Of a stretch of 64,000 nt of DNA, positions 43,614-51,989 are shown one piece after another. The notes beneath the pieces are model-generated. The model had not been told where the DNA came from, made no database searches, and saw nothing but the letters and a program-made list of their open reading frames with translations. Within the stretch, counting starts at the first letter, position 1. Every line of letters starts with the position of its first letter. This stretch comes from Streptomyces hygroscopicus subsp. hygroscopicus (GTDB taxonomy: Bacteria > Actinomycetota > Actinomycetes > Streptomycetales > Streptomycetaceae). The stretch lies in contig NZ_BBOX01000007.1 of the NCBI RefSeq assembly GCF_001553455.1, positions 42,094 through 106,093 of the forward strand. Direction: 5' to 3'. A program made the translations under genes and the position numbers.

Positions 43614-45197
43614 TTACTGGCGGCTCAGGGAGCGGGTGATGCCCGCCGCGATGGTGGTGGCCAGGATCCAGCCGGTGACGATGAGGGCGTAGGAGAGCCA
43701 CTGGGCCCAACCCTGCGGCGCGAAGGCCGACTGCTGACCGAAATCGGCGATCGGCAGCAGCAGGTCCACGGTGTAGAAGACGGGGTTGAAATCGGGCGCC
43801 TCGTCGGCCTTCAGGGGACGGGGGTGGACCAGGGCGAAGGCGGTGGCGCCGGTGAGAAGGAGAGCCAGCAGCCACCCGGCGGCGCGCATGGGCCGGAAGC
43901 CGTAGCCGACCGTGATGTCCTGGAGATGGCCCCAAGCCCTGGCGTACCGGGGCAGGGTGCGGCGATGCCGACGGAGCTTGGCGAGTTGCACGGTGCGGGC
44001 GGCGGCGTCATCCCCCGCGATGCGGTAGGCGGCGGTCAGCTGCTCGTAGGCATACGGCAGATAGCCCGACTCCTCGCGCTCCAGCACGGGCAGACGCTGT
44101 TCGGCGGGCAGGTCGGGGGTGAGCCTGCGATAGCTGAGGCCGTCGATCCTGACCCGGTCGGGCCAGGTCTCCGGGGCGATGTGCAGCAGATCGACCTGGG
44201 AACCGCGGAGGTTCACCACGCCCTCGATCGGGGCGGCCTCGCGCAGCCACAGCTCACCGATCACACAGCTGCTGGCGCGCAGGGCCTGACCGCCCGGGTT
44301 GCGGAGCCGGGCGTGCGCGAGGTTCAGGTGACGGGGGATCCTGGCGCCGCTGACGTTGACGCGGCCATGGGCGCGCAGCCGCATGGCGCGCAGGTCGGTG
44401 CCGACCGACAGGGTTTCGGCGTGCAGGGCGTCGTGGCCGGGGTGGTGCAGTACGGCGTCGTTCAGGTTGACCTCACCGGTGACGGTGGCCCCGTTGAGCC
44501 GGACCTGACCGTGGCAGACGAGTCCGGTGGCCGCTATGTCGTTGCCCACGCTCACCTGGTTGAGCTCCAGCGCCGGTTCCTGGAGCGCGGTGGGGTCCGG
44601 GGGGTCGGGGGCGTGCGATCCGTGGGAGCAGTCGGGGCCGTCGGAGGCGTTGGGGCCGTCGGGGCCGTCGGAGCAGTTGGGCACATCGGAAGGATCAGGG
44701 TCGTCCGGGGAGCCGCCGAGACGCGCGCCGTCGAGGAAGACCGCTCCGGCGATCTGTGATCCCGCGAGCCTTACGGGCCCCGCGATACGGCAGCGGCTCA
44801 TCCGCAGCACCCCCTCGACGCGGAGCGCTGCCGCGGTGAAGGCGGGCAGCACGGAATCGCTGAGCACCAGGGCACGAAGCTGGGCTCCGTAGAGCATCGG
44901 GCCCTCGGCGAAGTAGCAGGACCGCAGCCGTATGGAGTGCTGTACCACTCCGTACCTGAGATCGAGCTGCCCGGTGATACGCGCACCCGCCAGCTTCAGT
45001 CCCGCTATCTCCCCGGCCCGGCTGTCGCCGTCGACCAGCAACGCCCGCAATACCTCGGCCCTTACGGTCCGTTCGGGCCCCCATGCCGCACCGGCCGCCG
45101 GGTCGTCCTCTGGGCCCTCGCGCAGATCCACACCCTCGCCCAGCGGGAACGCCTCCCGGACACGGCGCTCGGCTGGGGTCAGGTCGGTGATCTCCAT
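43614..45197 (-). CDS. Pentapeptide-repeat-like membrane protein
   Basis: Most of this 527-residue protein is a series of beta-helix-type repeats (for example LAGARITGQLDLRYG, VRLAGSQIAGAVFLDGARLG, VRLNGATVTGEVNLNDAVLH, VNVSGARIPRHLNLAHARL). The C terminus has two membrane helices (AGWLLALLLTGATAFALVHP and WLSYALIVTGWILATTIAAG). Streptomyces homologues are often called membrane-associated oxidoreductase, but I see no cofactor site. An insert at about residues 160-200 consists of Asp-Gly-Pro/Ser-rich repeats (SDGPDGPNASDGPD) encoded by GTCGGGGCC-type DNA repeats. The function may be scaffolding or ion-channel-like. Confidence 0.75.
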   Translation of the reverse strand: MEITDLTPAERRVREAFPLGEGVDLREGPEDDPAAGAAWGPERTVRAEVLRALLVDGDSRAGEIAGLKLAGARITGQLDLRYGVVQHSIRLRSCYFAEGPMLYGAQLRALVLSDSVLPAFTAAALRVEGVLRMSRCRIAGPVRLAGSQIAGAVFLDGARLGGSPDDPDPSDVPNCSDGPDGPNASDGPDCSHGSHAPDPPDPTALQEPALELNQVSVGNDIAATGLVCHGQVRLNGATVTGEVNLNDAVLHHPGHDALHAETLSVGTDLRAMRLRAHGRVNVSGARIPRHLNLAHARLRNPGGQALRASSCVIGELWLREAAPIEGVVNLRGSQVDLLHIAPETWPDRVRIDGLSYRRLTPDLPAEQRLPVLEREESGYLPYAYEQLTAAYRIAGDDAAARTVQLAKLRRHRRTLPRYARAWGHLQDITVGYGFRPMRAAGWLLALLLTGATAFALVHPRPLKADEAPDFNPVFYTVDLLLPIADFGQQSAFAPQGWAQWLSYALIVTGWILATTIAAGITRSLSRQ

Positions 45198-45355
45198 CGG
45201 CGGGATGGTGGCGCGGGGGTGTTCTGGGTGTCAACCGGCCGGCTGCCGGCCGACCTCCGAGAGCAAACGGCTCCGGCCGCCACGAGAGCAGTCGGCTGCC
45301 GGCCGACATGAGGGGAAGGTGTGCCCATGGCCGGTAACGCGCTGTGGGCGGCGAA

Positions 45356-45760
45356 CTACTCGGGCACGCCGGTCCAGCCCTGGCGGCGCAGGACGGCCGC
45401 GACGTCGGGGGCCTGGTAGTGGTCGCCCTTGAGGACCTTGCCGTCGGCGCGCAGGGTGGGGCGGCCGTCGGGGCCGAGTTTGGTCATATTGGCCCGGTGG
45501 ATCTCGGCGATGACCGCGTCGAGGTCGATGCCGTGGACCAGTGCGGTGCCGTAGGCGACGTAGACGACATCGGCCAGCTCATGGGCGAGATGGTCGAGGG
45601 TGCCGTGAGCGCTCGCGTCGGCTACTTCGGCACACTCCTCGGCCAGGAGGTGCTGGCGGTGGGCGGCGAGTTCCGGTGCGACCTCGGTGGGGGTCGTACG
45701 GGCGTCCAGGCCGAAGGCCAGGTGGAATTCGCGGATGAGGTCGGCGGGAGAGGGGCGCAT
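45356..45760 (-). CDS. MazG-like nucleotide pyrophosphohydrolase
   Basis: This 134-residue all-alpha NTP-pyrophosphatase superfamily member has the metal-binding motif EECAEVADASAHG (ExxE) with a second acidic helix HLAHELADVVYVAYGTALVHG (ExxD), a typical single MazG/PRA-PH-like layout. The C-terminal part GKVLKGDHYQAPDVAAVL is shared with a subgroup of phage and actinobacterial MazG-like proteins. The substrate is probably a nucleotide or nucleotide-like compound; the specific one cannot be inferred. The gene is solitary between a membrane-protein gene and a G-rich repeat tract. Confidence 0.85.
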   Translation of the reverse strand: MRPSPADLIREFHLAFGLDARTTPTEVAPELAAHRQHLLAEECAEVADASAHGTLDHLAHELADVVYVAYGTALVHGIDLDAVIAEIHRANMTKLGPDGRPTLRADGKVLKGDHYQAPDVAAVLRRQGWTGVPE

Positions 45761-45770
45761 CCGTCCGATC

Positions 45771-45980
45771 GTACGTGGGGGGCTGCGCGGGGTCGTACGT
45801 GCGGGGTCGTGGGTGTGGAGTCGTGCGTGTGGAGTCGGGCGTGTGGAGCGGTCCGGGGTCGTAAGTGGGCGCTGTGCGGGGTCGTAAGTGGGCGCTGTGC
45901 GGGGTCGTGCGCGGGGTGTTGTGCGGGGTGGTGCGGGGTGGTGCGGGGGCGTGCGTGAGAGGTGGTGTGCGTGCCGGGGC
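45771..45980. repeat. G-rich tandem repeats (GGGGTCGT-type)
   Basis: Imperfect units include GGGGTCGTAAGTGGGCGCTGTGC twice in tandem (about 45855-45900), preceded by GTGTGGAGTCG-type units and followed by GCGGGGTGGT units. Many runs of three or four G on one strand make G-quadruplex formation plausible. It lies upstream of the MazG-like gene and before the terD promoter. Confidence 0.75.
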
Positions 45981-46081
45981 GGTCGGGGGGTGGGCGGTGG
46001 CCGGTACGGGGCCGGACGGGCGTATGGCCGCCCGCCCCTGCCGGATCACGCCAACCCCCGCGCCTCACGCTCCGCTTACTT

Positions 46082-46095
46082 CTACAGTGCTGTAG
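46082..46095. promoter_or_regulatory. Palindromic operator candidate upstream of terD
   Basis: CTACAGTGCTGTAG is a perfect 14-bp palindrome of the TACA-N4-TGTA kind, 37 bases before the terD start and beside an AT-rich TTTTTACT. BlaI/MecI/CopY-type repressors recognise TACA/TGTA half-sites, so a repressor site is likely, but the protein is not identified. Confidence 0.5.
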
Positions 46096-46132
46096 ATTTT
46101 TACTCCGGTCCATCGAGCACCAGGAGGAGATC

Positions 46133-46708
46133 GTGGGAGTTTCCCTGTCCAAAGGCGGCAACGTCTCGCTGAGCAAGGAGGCGCCGGGCCTGAGCGCGGT
46201 CATCGTCGGCCTGGGCTGGGACGTGCGGACGACGACGGGGGCCGACTACGACCTCGACGCGAGCGCCCTGCTCTGCGACGAGGCCGGGAAGGTCGCGTCC
46301 AACCAGCACTTCGTCTTCTACAACAACCTCACCAGCCCCGACGGCTCCGTCGAGCACACCGGCGACAACCTGACCGGTGAGGGCGAGGGCGACGACGAGG
46401 CCATCAAGGTCAATCTGGCCGCCGTGCCCGCCGAGATCGCCAAGATCGTCTTCCCGGTCTCCATCCACGACGCCGAAAGCCGCGGCCAGAACTTCGGCCA
46501 GGTCCGCAACGCCTTCATCCGGGTGGTCAACCAGGCCGACAACGCCGAACTCGCCCGCTACGACCTGAGCGAGGACGCCGCGACCGAGACGGCGATGGTG
46601 TTCGGCGAGCTCTACCGCAACGGCGCGGAGTGGAAGTTCCGTGCGGTCGGCCAGGGATACGCCTCGGGTCTGGCGGGCATCGCCTCCGATTTCGGCGTCA
46701 ACCTCTGA
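46133..46708 (+). CDS. TerD-family protein
   Basis: This 191-residue calcium-binding stress protein contains [40 protein letters not shown] and the acidic motif region [20 protein letters not shown]. These are the TerD hallmarks, with Asp clusters that bind Ca2+. TerD proteins support resistance to tellurite and membrane stress and affect differentiation in Streptomyces. The start is GTG 46133, with AGGAGGAGA just upstream. The stop codon sits in a 14-bp tandem duplication (46702-46729). A palindromic operator candidate lies 37 bases ahead. Confidence 0.95.
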   Translation: MGVSLSKGGNVSLSKEAPGLSAVIVGLGWDVRTTTGADYDLDASALLCDEAGKVASNQHFVFYNNLTSPDGSVEHTGDNLTGEGEGDDEAIKVNLAAVPAEIAKIVFPVSIHDAESRGQNFGQVRNAFIRVVNQADNAELARYDLSEDAATETAMVFGELYRNGAEWKFRAVGQGYASGLAGIASDFGVNL

Positions 46709-46729
46709 CCCCGCCCCTCTGACCCTGCC

Positions 46730-46900
46730 CCCGCCCCCCTCCTCCGGCCGCCGGGACCGGCCTCCCCCCCTGAGTCAGGCCCGGCGTCCGGTTCACACGG
46801 CGCGCACAGCCCAACACAGCCGCACAGCCCACACAGCTCGCACAGCCAGCTCACACGGTTCGGACGGTTTCGACGGTTCGGACGCATCGAGGAAGCGGAC
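46730..46900. repeat. Short repeats between terD and the next gene
   Basis: CGCACAGCC-type units (about 46800-46850) and three GGTTCGGAC-type units (46856-46882) fill this gap, ending at the GAGGAAGCGG binding site of the following gene. Confidence 0.6.
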
Positions 46901-47707
46901 ATGACCGCCTCACCCGGGTTACAGGCCGAGGACAGGCCCGACTTCGAGCGGGCGCTGCACCAGGCGCTGCGTACCGCGGAGATCCGCGAGGCCCTGGGAG
47001 GCAGCGGGTCCAGCGGGGGCACGGATATCCAGCGGCTGCGCTCCCAGGCGCTGGTGGAGAGCGAGGCGATCGCGACGGCCGCCGCGCCCGAGTACGCCGC
47101 CTACCTCCGGCAACGCGCCGCTGCTGCGACGGCCGCCTCCACCTCGCCCGACCCGTCCGCCGCAGCCGTCACAGTCGCCTCGGCCGCCTCGGCTGTCCGC
47201 ACCGCCCCGTTCACCACGGCAGGCGGCCGCGGGCTGCTGCCGGCGCTCGCCGTCCTCACACCGGCGCTGGCCGGCGCCTCGGCCGCGGCCTTTCTGCTCC
47301 TCGGCGGACTGCTGCGGCTCTCCGGCTCCCAACGCGAGACGGCCGACGCCCTGTTGACGGCCGGGCTGACCAGCGCGACGATCGCGGCGGTCACCCTGGC
47401 GGCGGGGATGGTCTGCCTGGTCGTCACGGCCGTACGCCACCGCAGCTCACCCCCCGACCGGCAGCCGCGCCCCCATCGGCGTCCACACGCACACCCACAT
47501 CCGCACCCGCACCCGCACCCGCACCCACCTTCGGGCTCCCATCCGCCATACGCCTGGCGCCAGGATGACGCGGCCGTGGCCACGGCCCGCGACGCATGGC
47601 TGAGGGCCCTCCTCCACCGCGGCATCCTGCCGTTTCTGCGCGACCGGCTGAAGATGTCGCACACACTGTCCCGGACGAGTCAGAAGAGCGAGAAAGGAAG
47701 CACATGA
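46901..47707 (+). CDS. Two-helix membrane protein of the ter cluster with a His-Pro tract
   Basis: This 268-residue protein has an N-terminal part beginning ERALHQALRTAEIREALGGS and an Ala-rich linker. Two membrane helices follow (LLPALAVLTPALAGASAAAF and SATIAAVTLAAGMVCLVVTA), and then a basic tail with a striking His-Pro run (PHAHPHPHPHPHPHPHPP) near residues 205-225. The tail could bind metal ions. I do not recognise the family, but its place between two terD genes, with an ATGA overlap to the second, points to a function in metal or oxyanion stress. ATG 46901 has GAGGAAG upstream. Confidence 0.8.
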   Translation: MTASPGLQAEDRPDFERALHQALRTAEIREALGGSGSSGGTDIQRLRSQALVESEAIATAAAPEYAAYLRQRAAAATAASTSPDPSAAAVTVASAASAVRTAPFTTAGGRGLLPALAVLTPALAGASAAAFLLLGGLLRLSGSQRETADALLTAGLTSATIAAVTLAAGMVCLVVTAVRHRSSPPDRQPRPHRRPHAHPHPHPHPHPHPPSGSHPPYAWRQDDAAVATARDAWLRALLHRGILPFLRDRLKMSHTLSRTSQKSEKGST

Positions 47708-48294
47708 CCGTAAATCTGGCCAAGGGCCAGCGGATCAGCCTGAGCAAGTCCGACGGGGGCGAGCTCAGCGCGGTGCGCATGGGCCTGGGCTGGCAGGCCG
47801 CGCCGCGCAAGGGGTTCCTCGCCCGGTTGACCGCCAAGGAGATCGACCTGGACGCCTCGGCCGTGCTCTTCGCCGGTCGGGAAGCCGTCGACGTCGTGTT
47901 CTTCCAGCATCTGATCAGCAATGACGGATCGGTCCGGCACACCGGTGACAACCTCGTCGGCGGCGCCGGTCAGGGTGGCGACGACGAATCGATCCTGATC
48001 GATCTTCAGCGCGTTCCGGCCCATGTCGATCAGATCCTGTTCACGGTGAACTCCTTCTCCGGACAGACCTTCGCCGAGGTGCAGAACGCCTTCTGCCGTC
48101 TGGTCGACGAGACCAACGGACAGGAACTGGCCCGCTACACCCTGAGCGGCGGCGGTCCCTACACCGCCCAGATCATGGCCAAGGTCCACCGTGCGGGCGG
48201 GGCGGGCGGAGCCTGGCAGATGTCGGCGATCGGCGCGCCCGCCACCGGTCGGACATTCCAGGATCTGCTGCCGGTCCTCTCCTCCCACCTCTGA
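47704..48294 (+). CDS. TerD-family protein, second copy
   Basis: This 196-residue TerD-domain protein contains VNLAKGQRISLSKSDGGELS, AKEIDLDASAVLFAGREAVD, TGDNLVGGAGQGGDDESILI with the acidic Ca2+ site, and QNAFCRLVDETNGQELARYT. It is more divergent from the canonical TerD than the first copy and carries an Ala-Pro-Arg-Lys loop in place of the usual acidic loop. The ATG overlaps the upstream stop (ATGA), so translation is coupled to the His-Pro membrane protein. No TerA, TerB or TerC gene is visible in the window. Confidence 0.93.
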   Translation: MTVNLAKGQRISLSKSDGGELSAVRMGLGWQAAPRKGFLARLTAKEIDLDASAVLFAGREAVDVVFFQHLISNDGSVRHTGDNLVGGAGQGGDDESILIDLQRVPAHVDQILFTVNSFSGQTFAEVQNAFCRLVDETNGQELARYTLSGGGPYTAQIMAKVHRAGGAGGAWQMSAIGAPATGRTFQDLLPVLSSHL

Positions 48295-48348
48295 CAGGGC
48301 GGGAACGGCCTGTGGCGCGTTTCGTGGGGCCTGGGGGAGAATCTCAGG

Positions 48349-48765
48349 GTGACCGAGCGAAAGCCACCAGGCATCAGCTTCGAAACGTGGGCCGACCGGC
48401 AGATCCGCGAGGCGGAGGAACGCGGCGCGTTCGCCGACCTTCCGGGAAGGGGAAAACCTCTTCCCAGCCTCGACAAGCCCTACGACGATCTGTGGTGGGT
48501 CAAGGAGAAGATGGCCCGCGAGAATCTGTCGTTCCTGCCACCGACACTCGTCTTGCGCAAAGAGGCGGAGGACGCGCTCGCCGCCGTGGACGAGGCGCCG
48601 TCGGAGCGGGTGGTGCGGGAGATTCTCTCGGGAGTCAACGACAAGATCCGTGAGGCGATCCGGCGGCCCCCGCCCGGCCCGCCGCTCAATCTTCTGCCCT
48701 TCGACATCGACGAGATCGTCCGGGAATGGCAGGAGCGCCGGGGCGGTACGGCGGACGAGGGCTGA
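48349..48765 (+). CDS. DUF1992 (DnaJ-C28-like) protein
   Basis: In this 138-residue protein SFETWADRQIREAEERGAFA, then DLPGRGKPLPSLDKP, then DLWWVKEKMARENLSFLPPT is the conserved DUF1992 core that also forms the C-terminal part of eukaryotic DNAJC28. The J-domain itself is absent. The function is unknown; a chaperone-linked role has been supposed. It starts at GTG 48349, 54 bases after the second terD gene and on the same strand. It is followed by a strong bidirectional terminator. Confidence 0.88.
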   Translation: MTERKPPGISFETWADRQIREAEERGAFADLPGRGKPLPSLDKPYDDLWWVKEKMARENLSFLPPTLVLRKEAEDALAAVDEAPSERVVREILSGVNDKIREAIRRPPPGPPLNLLPFDIDEIVREWQERRGGTADEG

Positions 48766-48798
48766 CCAACGGGCCGGGTGGAAGACAGGAGACAAAGG

Positions 48799-48832
48799 CG
48801 GCGGGCCGGGGCGCATGCGCCCCGGCCCGCCG
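48799..48832. terminator. Bidirectional terminator palindrome
   Basis: A perfect 34-bp palindrome centred on GCATGC (arms of GCGGGCCGGGGC type) lies between the convergent DUF1992 and VOC genes. Symmetry and position fit termination for both strands. Confidence 0.88.
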
Positions 48833-48855
48833 GCGTGGTTCAGGGCCTCCCCGGA

Positions 48856-49242
48856 CTACCCCTCATTGCCGTACGGGCGGGTGATGATCTCCATGCCATG
48901 ACCGGCCGGATCCATGAAGTACAGCCCGCGTCCACCGTGATGGTGGTTGATCTCGCCCGGCTGCTTCAAATGGGGATCGGCGTAATAGGTGACCCCCTGC
49001 TCCCTGATCCGCTCGAAGGCCGTGTCGAATTCCTCGTCCGAGACGAGGAAAGCGTAATGCTGCATGACGATCGACTCGCCGGGAATGGTGGCGAAGTCCA
49101 GGGTCACTCCGTTACTGGTTTCGACCGGAACGAACGGGCCCCATGCTTCTCCTACTTCGAGGCCGAGAATGTTGGCCAGGAATTCCGCGGATGCGCGGTT
49201 GTCCAGAGAATGGATGATCGTGTGATTCAACTCGACTGACAC
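48856..49242 (-). CDS. VOC-family (glyoxalase-like) protein
   Basis: In this 128-residue protein, LNHTIIHSLDNRASAEFLAN (first metal His), VMQHYAFLVSDEEFDTAFER and GGRGLYFMDPAGHGMEIITR are the paired beta-alpha-beta-beta-beta modules of the VOC fold, with a His-rich loop (EINHHHGGRG) between them. Substrates of this superfamily range from glyoxal adducts to antibiotics; none can be assigned. GTG 49242 is chosen because CGGAGG lies upstream; the longer frame to 49308 lacks one. Divergent from nothing nearby, it appears monocistronic. Confidence 0.85.
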   Translation of the reverse strand: MSVELNHTIIHSLDNRASAEFLANILGLEVGEAWGPFVPVETSNGVTLDFATIPGESIVMQHYAFLVSDEEFDTAFERIREQGVTYYADPHLKQPGEINHHHGGRGLYFMDPAGHGMEIITRPYGNEG

Positions 49243-49443
49243 TGTGGAATGCCTCCGTTGGGCAATCTCACGGGCACCTCCATGCCTCACCCGGCCGGTG
49301 ACCGACACGCGATGCCGTATCTAGGATCCTAGGCGGGACCGCACACGGCCGTCGAGGCCCGTGGCCCCCAGGGGCCAGGCTCCGCCCCGCTCGCGATCGC
49401 CGTCGTCACCGGGCGTGCCGAGCGCCCCTACCGTGCTTCCGGG

Positions 49444-49587
49444 GGTTCAGCCCGTCTTCGGTCCGCGGGTCCGGCCCCGCATCGGTCCGCAGGTCCGGCC
49501 CGGCTTCGGTCCGCGGGTCCGGCCCGGCCTGAGCCCGCGGGTTCAGTCCGGCTTCAGTCCACGGGTTCGGTCCAGCCTCAGTCCGTG
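49444..49587. repeat. Six 24-bp tandem repeats that include a gene's stop codon
   Basis: Six contiguous units of exactly 24 bp begin at 49444, 49468, 49492, 49516, 49540 and 49564 (type GGTCCGGCCCGGCTTCGGTC). The last unit contains the TGA stop (49578-49580) and final codons of the VOC gene. The unit length keeps the reading frame: the next unit has an in-frame TGA at the same place, while most later ones have CGA. Confidence 0.9.
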
Positions 49588-50399
49588 GAATCCCCGGCGG
49601 CGGGTTCCTTTCTCACGGCCGCCACGCTGAAGATCCCGCCCTCCGGGTCGCGCAGCGCCGCGATGCGCCCATAGGGGGTGTCGGTGGACGGGGAGAGGAC
49701 CCCGCCACCGAGCTCCGCCGCGCGTTCGGCGACCTCGTCGACGTCCTTCACGCAGAAGTAGACCCGCCAGCGGGGCCGGACGTTCGGGTCCGGGGCGGCC
49801 TCGATGGCGCCGCCGCGCAGCCCCGCGACCGCCTTACCGTCGATATGGAGGACCACCCGGTCGTGTTCGAAGCGGACATCGCAGCGCTCCCGCTCCTGGC
49901 TGTCCCACCCGAAGACCTGCCCGTAGAAGAGCGCCGCCTCGAAGGCGTCGCGGGTGCGCAGCTCCAGCCATACGGGCGCGCCGGGTCTGCGCTCGCCCCA
50001 CCAGGCGGAGGTCAGGTCGCCCTCCCAGATGCCGAAGTTGGCCCCGTCCGGGTCGGCCGCCCAGGCCACCCGGCCGCTGCCGAACTCCAGCGGCCCGACC
50101 GCGACCGTGCCACCGCGCTCCTGGATGCGCGAGGCCACCTCATCCGCGCTGTCCGCCGCGAAGTACGTGGTCCAGGTGACCGGGAGGGTCACCCCCGCCG
50201 ACGGGGACGAGGCGCCGATACCGACGGTCGGTACGCCGCCCTCGGTGTACGCGACGGTGTAACGGCCGTGCCCCTGCCGGGTGGGACGGAAGCCCCAGCC
50301 GAAGAGCTCTCCGTAGAAGGCGTGCGCGCGGTCCAGATCCGCCGCCATGAGACTCACCCAGCACGGCGCGCCCTGGACGGCACGGAACCTCTCCCGCAA
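49578..50399 (-). CDS. Two-domain VOC-family protein
   Basis: In this 273-residue protein two VOC modules follow each other: APCWVSLMAADLDRAHAFYG with ELFGWGF, and APVWLELRTRDAFEAALFYG with QVFGWDS. Each ends in a beta strand of the type AWAADPDGANFGIWEG or AALRDPEGGIFSVAAV. This is the duplicated arrangement of Streptomyces VOC proteins sometimes called hydroxylase or antibiotic-binding; the metal ligands are not well preserved. The start appears to be TTG 50399 with GAGGTGAG upstream. The stop lies within a 24-bp tandem repeat. It is divergent from the P450 gene. Confidence 0.87.
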   Translation of the reverse strand: MRERFRAVQGAPCWVSLMAADLDRAHAFYGELFGWGFRPTRQGHGRYTVAYTEGGVPTVGIGASSPSAGVTLPVTWTTYFAADSADEVASRIQERGGTVAVGPLEFGSGRVAWAADPDGANFGIWEGDLTSAWWGERRPGAPVWLELRTRDAFEAALFYGQVFGWDSQERERCDVRFEHDRVVLHIDGKAVAGLRGGAIEAAPDPNVRPRWRVYFCVKDVDEVAERAAELGGGVLSPSTDTPYGRIAALRDPEGGIFSVAAVRKEPAAGDSTD

Positions 50400-50644
50400 G
50401 GCCGCTCACCTCACTCGTATCCTTGGGGACGCCGCAGCCGTCCCGCGCGCAGCCGTGCGCAGCCGTCATCGCTCGCGCCTCATGCTCGATATCTCCACTT
50501 TCCTCCGATTTTGCGGATGGCGCCACCTTCATGGGCCCCGGCGCGCCCGCCCAGGGTGGTCTCAAGCGCGCTGTGGCGCATCACACCGGGGCGCGTCCGG
50601 CACCGGAGCATGGCCGGCCGGCCGAGGCAGGGCAGTATTGCGCC

Positions 50645-51922
50645 ATGTCGAATCTCCGCTCAAACATCGTCTCGTGGCTGGGTCGCAAGTATTTTTCGAG
50701 AATTCAGAAAAACGGCTTCGACCTGTCCAAGATGTCGTTCCTCCCGGATGCCACGCTGGCGCCGCTGAGGCGTGACGGCCTCGATCCCGTGGCCGATCTG
50801 TCCCGAACCAGGGCAAAGGAGCCCATTAGTAAGATATGGCTGCCTTTCGGCATTAATGCCTGGCTTGTCACCGGATACGACGAGACCAAGGCGGTGCTCG
50901 GAAAGGCGAAGGGGTTCAGCTCCGACTTCACCAACCTCGCGGAACGGAACATCGGCGTCGCCCCGCAGCAGAATCCGGGAGGTCTCGGTTTCAGCGATCC
51001 ACCGACGCATACGAGACTGCGGCGCCTGCTGACGCCCGAATTCACCATGCGGCGGCTCAGCAGGCTCACCCCGCGCATCCACTCCATCGTGGAGGAGCGC
51101 CTCGACGAGATGGCCGTGGCCGAGGGCCCGGTGGATCTCGTACAGGCGTTCGCCCTCCCCATTCCCGCGCTGGTCATCTGCGAGCTGCTCGGTGTGCCGT
51201 ACGAGGACCGCGAGGACTTCCAGCGCCACAGCACGGCTCGGTTCGACCTCTTCAGCGGCGCGAACGCCTCCTTCGGCGCGATGTCGGACTCGCTCACCTA
51301 TCTGCACGGAATCGTCCGGAAACAGCGTGAGACGCCCGGCGACGGGCTGCTCGGCATGCTGGTGAAGGAGCACGGCGACGAACTCGACGACCAGGAGCTG
51401 GCCGGGCTCGCCGACGGGGTGCTGACCGGTGGTCTGGAGACGACCGCGAGCATGCTGGCGCTCGGCACGCTCGTACTCCTCCAGGCCCCCGAACACTTCG
51501 CGGCGATACGCGATCAGGACGAGGTGGTGGACTCGTTCGTGGAGGAGCTGCTGCGCTATCTCACGGTGGTGCAGGTGGCCTTCCCGCGGTTCGCCCGCGA
51601 GGACATGGAGATCGGGGGCACCCGGATATCCGCCGGCGACCTGGTGCTGTGCTCGCTGAGCGGGGCCAACCGGGACGAGAAGCTGGGCCCGGACATGGAA
51701 CGGGTCGATCCGCACCGACAGGTCCCCTCGCATCTGGCCTTCGGCTACGGCATCCACCGCTGCATCGGCGCCGAGCTGGCCAAGATGGAACTCCGGGCCG
51801 CCTATCCCGCGCTCATACGGCGGTTCCCGGAGATGCGGCTCGCGGTACCGGCGGAGAAGCTCTCGTTCCGGAAGCTGTCCATCGTCTACGGCGTGGATGC
51901 GCTGCCGGTGCTGCTGAGGTAG
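50645..51922 (+). CDS. Cytochrome P450, orphan
   Basis: In this 425-residue soluble P450 the I-helix oxygen-binding motif is GGLETTAS near residue 262, the ExxR pair is in FVEELLRYLTVVQ, and the heme loop is FGYGIHRCIGAELAKMELRA with the Cys ligand near residue 373. The B-C region DPPTHTRLRRLLTPEFTMRR is the usual conserved segment. No ferredoxin or ferredoxin reductase gene is adjacent, and no biosynthetic partners are visible. The gene is followed directly by repeat DNA. ATG 50645 (MSNLRSN) is supported by conserved length; the frame to 50423 adds poor sequence. Confidence 0.93.
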   Translation: MSNLRSNIVSWLGRKYFSRIQKNGFDLSKMSFLPDATLAPLRRDGLDPVADLSRTRAKEPISKIWLPFGINAWLVTGYDETKAVLGKAKGFSSDFTNLAERNIGVAPQQNPGGLGFSDPPTHTRLRRLLTPEFTMRRLSRLTPRIHSIVEERLDEMAVAEGPVDLVQAFALPIPALVICELLGVPYEDREDFQRHSTARFDLFSGANASFGAMSDSLTYLHGIVRKQRETPGDGLLGMLVKEHGDELDDQELAGLADGVLTGGLETTASMLALGTLVLLQAPEHFAAIRDQDEVVDSFVEELLRYLTVVQVAFPRFAREDMEIGGTRISAGDLVLCSLSGANRDEKLGPDMERVDPHRQVPSHLAFGYGIHRCIGAELAKMELRAAYPALIRRFPEMRLAVPAEKLSFRKLSIVYGVDALPVLLR

Positions 51923-51989
51923 CGGAAACCGGGGAGGGGACGGGCCAACGGGGAAGGCGGCGGGGGCAGGGGGTGGAGGGGGTGGAGGG

